NCBI GenBank assembly: GCA_019119085.1
Contig: DWXT01000150.1
Coordinates: 1-16,289 of the forward strand
Length of the DNA stretch: 16,289 nt
Direction: 5' to 3'
DNA from: Flavonifractor avistercoris
GTDB taxonomy: Bacteria > Bacillota > Clostridia > Oscillospirales > Oscillospiraceae
The position numbers were made by a program, and so were the translations under genes. The notes beneath the pieces were generated by a model. That model was not told the DNA's origin. It saw only the letters and a program-made list of their open reading frames with translations, and did not search any database. Shown here one piece after another: positions 12,483 through 16,289 of this stretch (position 1 is its first letter; every line of letters begins with the position of its first letter).

Positions 12483-13571
12483 ATGGGAAGCGTCAAGGAG
12501 TTCTGCAAACGGAAAAATATTGTCATCTCGGCCAGGCGGTACGGGGTGGACGCCCTGGGGGCCATGGCCCAAGGGCTGTTCTGCTCCCTGCTCATCGGCA
12601 CCATCCTCAACACTCTGGGCACCCAGCTGGGCCTGCCCTTTCTGGTGACGGTGGGGGGATACGCCTCCGCCATGAGCGGCGCGGCCATGGCCGTAGCCAT
12701 CGGCTACGCCCTCCAGGCCCCGCCCCTGGTGCTCTTCTCCCTGGTGACGGTGGGCTACGCCGCCAATGAGCTGGGCTCCACCACCCTCTCCGGCGGCAGC
12801 GGGGCCGGCGGGCCCCTGGCGGTGCTCTTCATCGCCGTCATCGCCGCCGAGCTGGGCAAGGCCGTGTCCAAGGAGACCAAGATTGACATCCTGGTCACCC
12901 CCCTGGTGACCATCTTAGTGGGGGTGGGCCTGTCCGCCCTGTGGGCCCCGGCCATCGGCACCGCCGCCTCTGCCGTGGGGGACTTCGTCCGCTGGGCCAC
13001 CGTGCTCCAGCCCTTCTGGATGGGCATCCTGGTGTCGGTGGTCATCGGCATCGCCCTCACCCTGCCCATCTCCTCCGCGGCCATCTGCGCCGCCATCGGC
13101 CTCACCGGTCTGGCCGGCGGGGCGGCAGTGGCGGGCTGCTGCGCCAACATGGTGGGCTTTGCCGTCCTCTCCTTTAGGGAAAACCGCTGGGGCGGCCTGG
13201 TGAGCCAGGGCCTGGGCACCTCCATGCTCCAGATGGGCAACATCGTCAAGAACCCCCGCATCTGGCTGCCCGCCATCCTCACCTCCGCCGTCACCGGCCC
13301 CCTGGCTACCTGCGTATTCCGGCTGGAGATGAACGACCCGGCCTCCGCCGTGGCCTCCGGCATGGGCACCTGCGGCATGGTGGGCCCCATCGGCGTCTAC
13401 GCCGGATGGGTCAACGACGTAGCCACCGGCGTCAAGGCCGCCATCACCGGCTTTGACTGGCTGGGGCTGGTGCTCATCTGCTTTGTCCTCCCCGCCGTCC
13501 TCACCTGGCTGTTCGGCCTGTTCTTCCGGAAGATCGGCTGGATCAGGGAGGGAGATCTCACTCTGGAGTAG
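12483..13571 (+). CDS. PTS EIIC-like permease of the PfoR type
   Basis: The 362-residue membrane protein has roughly nine or ten hydrophobic segments. Recognisable blocks are the start NIVISARRYGVDALGAMAQGLFCSLLIGTILNTLG, glycine/alanine-rich helices such as LPISSAAICAAIGLTGLAGGAAVAGCC, and RLEMNDPASAVASGMGTCGMVGPIGVY. These match the PTS_EIIC_2 group, first named from Clostridium perfringens PfoR, a regulator-linked membrane protein. ATG 12483 follows GGGAGAG. No EIIA or EIIB gene is nearby, so whether it transports by phosphotransfer or acts as a sensor is open. It is monocistronic, with a terminator before and after it. Confidence 0.85.
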   Translation: MGSVKEFCKRKNIVISARRYGVDALGAMAQGLFCSLLIGTILNTLGTQLGLPFLVTVGGYASAMSGAAMAVAIGYALQAPPLVLFSLVTVGYAANELGSTTLSGGSGAGGPLAVLFIAVIAAELGKAVSKETKIDILVTPLVTILVGVGLSALWAPAIGTAASAVGDFVRWATVLQPFWMGILVSVVIGIALTLPISSAAICAAIGLTGLAGGAAVAGCCANMVGFAVLSFRENRWGGLVSQGLGTSMLQMGNIVKNPRIWLPAILTSAVTGPLATCVFRLEMNDPASAVASGMGTCGMVGPIGVYAGWVNDVATGVKAAITGFDWLGLVLICFVLPAVLTWLFGLFFRKIGWIREGDLTLE

Positions 13572-13642
13572 AATGAATCGTGAATAATTGCGGGGCGGCG
13601 GCCCGTGGGGCGCGACGACCCGGCGCGCCCGCCAGCGGGCAC

Positions 13643-13679
13643 AAAAAAACGGTGCGGCAGCTGCCGCGCCGTTTTTTTT
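13643..13679 (+). terminator. Intrinsic terminator after the EIIC-type permease
   Basis: A7 plus CGGTGCGGCA (13643-13659) pairs with TGCCGCGCCG plus T7-T8 (13662-13679) around a 2-nt centre, with one T-G wobble. It ends in eight T. A further GC hairpin, GGGCGCG/CGCGCCC (13608-13630), precedes it. Confidence 0.92.
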
Positions 13680-13688
13680 GCGGGGAAA

Positions 13689-13718
13689 TTGACAGATCCG
13701 GCCCGGCTGTGTTGTTAT
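13689..13718 (+). promoter_or_regulatory. Promoter of the sigma/anti-sigma operon
   Basis: TTGACA (13689-13694) is a perfect -35. The best -10 is TGTTAT (13713-13718) at 18-bp spacing, preceded by TGT as an extended -10. No separate ECF-type promoter motif stands out. Confidence 0.65.
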
Positions 13719-13740
13719 AGAGGTGAAGGGGGTGAGGGCC

Positions 13741-14226
13741 GTGGAGAGCCAGCGGGCGGAATATCTGGTACACACCTACGCCGACGCCATCCTCCGCATC
13801 GGCCACACCTGGCTGGGAGATCTGGACGACGCCAAGGACATCTGCCAGACGGTGCTCATCGGCCTGCTGGAGGACGGCAGGACATTCCCCGACGTGGGAC
13901 AGGAGCGGGCATGGGTGGTGCGGTGCACCGTCAACGCCTGCAAGAACTGGAAGAAGAGCGCCTGGTTCCGCCGCCGGGCGCCCCTGGAGGAGGGCCTGCA
14001 CCTGAGCGCGGAGATGCCGGAGCCGGGGGAGAGCCCCCTGCTGGAGCAGGTGAACGCCCTGCCCCCCAAGTACCGGCAGGTGCTCTACCTGCGGTATTAT
14101 GAGGGATACCAGGTGAAGGAGATCGCGGAGCTGCTGGGCCAGAGCCCCGCCCTGGTGAGCACCCACCTGGCCCGGGCGAGAGCAAAGCTGCGGGAGCGGC
14201 TGGAAGGGAGCTGTTACGATGGATAA
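13741..14226 (+). CDS. ECF-like sigma-70 family RNA polymerase sigma factor
   Basis: The 161-residue protein has sigma region 2 at about 5-80 (YADAILRIGHTWLGDLDDAKDICQTVLIGLLE...WVVRCTVNACKNWKKS) and region 4 at about 105-155 (ALPPKYRQVLYLRYYEGYQVKEIAELLGQSP, then THLARARAKLRERL, a clear helix-turn-helix). Region 3 is absent, as in ECF sigma factors. GTG 13741 is chosen because AAGGGGG lies 8 nt upstream; GTG 13723 and GTG 13732 are weaker alternatives. The last 8 nt overlap the next gene, the usual arrangement for an ECF sigma factor and its anti-sigma factor. It probably controls its own operon and an envelope-related regulon. Confidence 0.92.
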   Translation: MESQRAEYLVHTYADAILRIGHTWLGDLDDAKDICQTVLIGLLEDGRTFPDVGQERAWVVRCTVNACKNWKKSAWFRRRAPLEEGLHLSAEMPEPGESPLLEQVNALPPKYRQVLYLRYYEGYQVKEIAELLGQSPALVSTHLARARAKLRERLEGSCYDG

Positions 14227-15319
14227 CCGCTATCGAGAGGAGCTGGATCGGATCCGGCTGACAGACGAGAGCAAGGGGGCGCTGGCCGCCGCCCTGGCGG
14301 CGCGCCGGAGCGCGCCGGAGAGGCGGAGCCGCCGGACTCCCCTGCGGCGGCTGGCCGCCCTGGCGGCCTGTGTGTGCCTGGTACTGGGGCTGATGAACTA
14401 CCCGGCGATAGCCGCCGGGGCGGAGCGGGTGTTCCGCTATATCCTCGGCGTGGGGGCGGCGGAGACCAGCGCATCCCTGCTGGTGCAGGGGGAGGGGATC
14501 AGCCACGGGGACGGGGACTTCCTCTACCTCATCGACGGGGCCTACCAGCGGGACGGGGTGCTCACCGTGCCCCTGGACGTGGTGTCCCGGGAGGAGAGTC
14601 CCGACAGGGAGGCGGCCATGCGCTACCGCATCACCGTGTACGACGCCGAGGGGGAGCGGCTGCCCCAGGTGTACCGCTGGGACGGGGAGCTCCGGGAGTT
14701 CCGGGGCGCAGAGACTGTAAGGTTCCAGCCGCTGGACGCGTACTCCAACTGGCTGGCCTGGACTTGGCTGCCCCAGGGCTATGCGGGCGCCGCCAGCAAT
14801 TGCTTCCTGATGGGGACAGAAGGGAGCGCCGGGGGGCCCTATACCTTTGACGTGGATCTCTACATCACAGGCAGGGGTTGGCAGCGCACCGTGTGGAAGG
14901 GCGGCACACTGGAGCTGGACACCCCCCAGGCCGTGGAGGCCACCGAGGCCAGCCGCACCTTTGCCGAGGGCACCGTCACCGCCCTGGTGGGGGCAGACGG
15001 GCGCAGCGTGTCCTTCTACGGGGAGCTGCCCCACCAGCTGGCCGCCCGGGGGGAGGAACTCATCCAGCTGGTCATCCCTGCGGTGTGGTTTGTGGACGAG
15101 GCGGGCAACCGCTGGGAGAGCGATCTGCTCGACTGGCCCGTGTCGGAGGAATACTGGCCGGAGTTCCGGCTGGCGGAGCAGATGGAGGGGGAGATCGTGG
15201 CCATCGAGGTGAACGAAGTATACTTCAACATCGTCCGCACCGACCAGCCCCAGGACAGCCCCCAGCGCCAGTACATGCCGGATTACAACGACCTGGGCTG
15301 GGTCATTGATCTGACCTGA
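14219..15319 (+). CDS. DUF4179-type membrane anti-sigma factor
   Basis: The 366-residue protein has a short cytoplasmic N-terminus (about 43 residues, MDNRYREELDRIRLTDESKG and on) that would bind the sigma factor. A single membrane helix at about 44-60 follows (RLAALAACVCLVLGLMNYPA), then a ~300-residue extracytoplasmic domain. The junction (helix, then NYPAIAAGAERVFRYILGVG) and the overall layout match clostridial DUF4179 proteins, which pair with ECF sigma factors. ATG 14219 overlaps the sigma gene by 8 nt, consistent with translational coupling. There is no HxxxCxxC zinc motif, so it is not a ZAS anti-sigma factor. The ligand or protease signal is unknown. A hairpin terminator follows. Confidence 0.85.
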   Translation: MDNRYREELDRIRLTDESKGALAAALAARRSAPERRSRRTPLRRLAALAACVCLVLGLMNYPAIAAGAERVFRYILGVGAAETSASLLVQGEGISHGDGDFLYLIDGAYQRDGVLTVPLDVVSREESPDREAAMRYRITVYDAEGERLPQVYRWDGELREFRGAETVRFQPLDAYSNWLAWTWLPQGYAGAASNCFLMGTEGSAGGPYTFDVDLYITGRGWQRTVWKGGTLELDTPQAVEATEASRTFAEGTVTALVGADGRSVSFYGELPHQLAARGEELIQLVIPAVWFVDEAGNRWESDLLDWPVSEEYWPEFRLAEQMEGEIVAIEVNEVYFNIVRTDQPQDSPQRQYMPDYNDLGWVIDLT

Positions 15320-15328
15320 TGCAGATGC

Positions 15329-15364
15329 AAAAGCCCGCGAAGGGAATCCCCTTCGCGGGTTTTT
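15329..15364. terminator. Bidirectional terminator between the anti-sigma and lipoprotein genes
   Basis: CCCGCGAAGGG (15334-15344) pairs with CCCTTCGCGGG (15349-15359) over a 4-nt loop. It is flanked by AAAA on the left and TTTTT on the right, so it can end both convergent transcripts. Confidence 0.92.
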
Positions 15365-15380
15365 GGCGCTCCGGCGGCGG

Positions 15381-16196
15381 TCAGGAGATGGCCTCGGCCC
15401 CTATCGTATAGCTCCAGGTGCCGTCGGCGTTCTGCCGGACGGTGCAGTCCACAAACATGTAGGCGCCGATGCCGGAGGTCCACTTCTCCGCGTCAAAGCC
15501 GTCCTCGGCGGAGCCGGTCAGGACGAACAGGCAGCCGTTTTCCCAGCGGTAGAGGGACACGCTGTCCTCCTGTCCCTCCGCCGGCTCCGTCATGGGGGTG
15601 AGGCAGCCCGCCTGCCAGAGCTCCTCCAGGGTGCCGGTGATGGGCATGAGGCCGTGGGCATTGCCGAACACCCAGGCCAGGGCGGATTTCTCGCTCTCTG
15701 TCAGGTCGGTGAGGCCGGAGAAGTCCACCCCCAGCTCCTCCAGATCCGTGTTGAGGCCGGGATCCACTTCCCACAGATCCTCCAGCACCTGGAGGTAGAG
15801 GCCACAGCGGTCGTCCCGCTCCGTCCGGGTGTGCTCCACGGCGGTGACGCCGCCGAACTGGGCCGGGTAGGTCTCCAACACAATCTCATAGTACACGTTG
15901 ATAAGCTCCCCGTTTTCCACTGGGCGATCCAGGGATAGCCCCTCCGTGCTCAGGGTGTAGACCTCGCCGGCGGAGCCGTCGTTTGCCGCCAGCACCAGGT
16001 TCCCGGTCTCCGCGCCGGCGACCACCCGGAAGGTGGCGAACCAGGGGGCCTGATCCACCAGGACGGCGTCCACGGGCTCAGGGGCGGGCGAGTCCCCCGG
16101 GGCGAGGGTGGGCGGAGTAAGCGTCTCCCCCGCCGGGGCGGCGGAGCACCCGGCCAGCAGGAGCGCCAGCGCCAGAACCAACAGGCTTTTTCTCAT
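15381..16196 (-). CDS. Lipoprotein of unknown function
   Basis: The 271-residue protein has a textbook lipoprotein signal, MRKSLLVLALALLLAGCSAA, with lipobox L14-A15-G16-C17. It should be lipidated at C17 and held on the outer face of the cell membrane. A Thr/Pro-rich spacer (about residues 24-42) follows, then a soluble acidic domain I do not recognise (for example WFATFRVVAGAETGNLVLA, DLEELGVDFSGLTDLTESEKSALAWVFG and YRWENGCLFVLTG). Cysteines at about residues 140 and 205-228 could form disulfides. ATG 16196 has AGGAGGG 8 nt upstream and is preferred to the longer in-frame extension. It is convergent with the anti-sigma gene and not in its operon. I cannot assign a function. Confidence 0.85.
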   Translation of the reverse strand: MRKSLLVLALALLLAGCSAAPAGETLTPPTLAPGDSPAPEPVDAVLVDQAPWFATFRVVAGAETGNLVLAANDGSAGEVYTLSTEGLSLDRPVENGELINVYYEIVLETYPAQFGGVTAVEHTRTERDDRCGLYLQVLEDLWEVDPGLNTDLEELGVDFSGLTDLTESEKSALAWVFGNAHGLMPITGTLEELWQAGCLTPMTEPAEGQEDSVSLYRWENGCLFVLTGSAEDGFDAEKWTSGIGAYMFVDCTVRQNADGTWSYTIGAEAIS

Positions 16197-16265
16197 GGAA
16201 AATCCCTCCTTTACCCTGTTGGACGAGGAGGACGCAAAAAAGTTCCGAAAATGCACAGGTTCCTC

Positions 16266-16289
16266 TTGACAGAGGAGGGGGATAAGCAT
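16266..16289 (+). promoter_or_regulatory. Possible -35 of a divergent promoter leaving the window
   Basis: A perfect TTGACA at 16266-16271 lies inside a small hairpin (CCTCT-TGAC-AGAGG). With 17-bp spacing the -10 would begin at the last base of the window, so it cannot be tested here. It suggests a plus-strand gene just beyond the right edge. Confidence 0.3.

Overview
The window is chromosomal DNA from a high-GC, spore-forming member of the Firmicutes/Clostridia. A gut Oscillospiraceae-type organism (Flavonifractor/Lawsonibacter-like) is my guess from the GC content, codon use and gene families. The evidence for a spore-former is direct: a spoIID homologue, a yabP-yabQ-divIC-(S1 protein) cluster in the Bacillus gene order, and a collagen-like protein of the BclA/exosporium type. 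I see no tRNA, rRNA, CRISPR array, insertion sequence or phage gene. Genes are packed closely, and most intergenic gaps hold a readable sigma-A-type promoter, an operator candidate or a hairpin terminator.

Layout. (1) 1-1563, minus strand: a VanR-like OmpR-family response regulator cut by the left edge, and a collagen-repeat protein. (2) 1666-5076, plus strand: a probable four-gene operon of SprT-like zinc protein, lysylphosphatidylglycerol-synthase-type membrane protein, VanS-like histidine kinase and GNAT acetyltransferase, closed by a long hairpin. (3) 5133-6500, minus: citrate synthase with a near-consensus promoter. (4) 6640-7644, plus: spoIID. (5) 7718-9243, minus: yabP, yabQ, divIC and an S1-domain protein. 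(6) 9320-10982: bioY and birA, divergent, sharing a 137-bp control region with two tandem BirA-type operators and two overlapping consensus promoters. (7) 11035-12360, plus: a NUDIX hydrolase and a membrane-anchored XRE-type regulator. (8) 12483-13571, plus: a PfoR-like PTS EIIC permease. (9) 13741-15319, plus: an ECF-like sigma factor overlapping its DUF4179-type anti-sigma partner. (10) 15381-16196, minus: an unrecognised lipoprotein.

How the genes relate. The left third looks like an envelope-stress module: VanR-like and VanS-like two-component parts lie about 2.6 kb apart on opposite strands, and a membrane protein of the LPG-synthase type sits directly upstream of the kinase. The middle is a sporulation neighbourhood. 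The bioY/birA pair is a textbook biotin circuit, with the repressor-ligase facing the biotin transporter it should control. The right end is a set of membrane-linked regulators. The window is mostly ordinary chromosome. The most informative non-gene signals are the double BirA operator, the three phased A-tracts inside yabQ together with its long overlap into divIC, and the missing start codon of the LPG-synthase-like gene. I found no convincing new multi-gene system.
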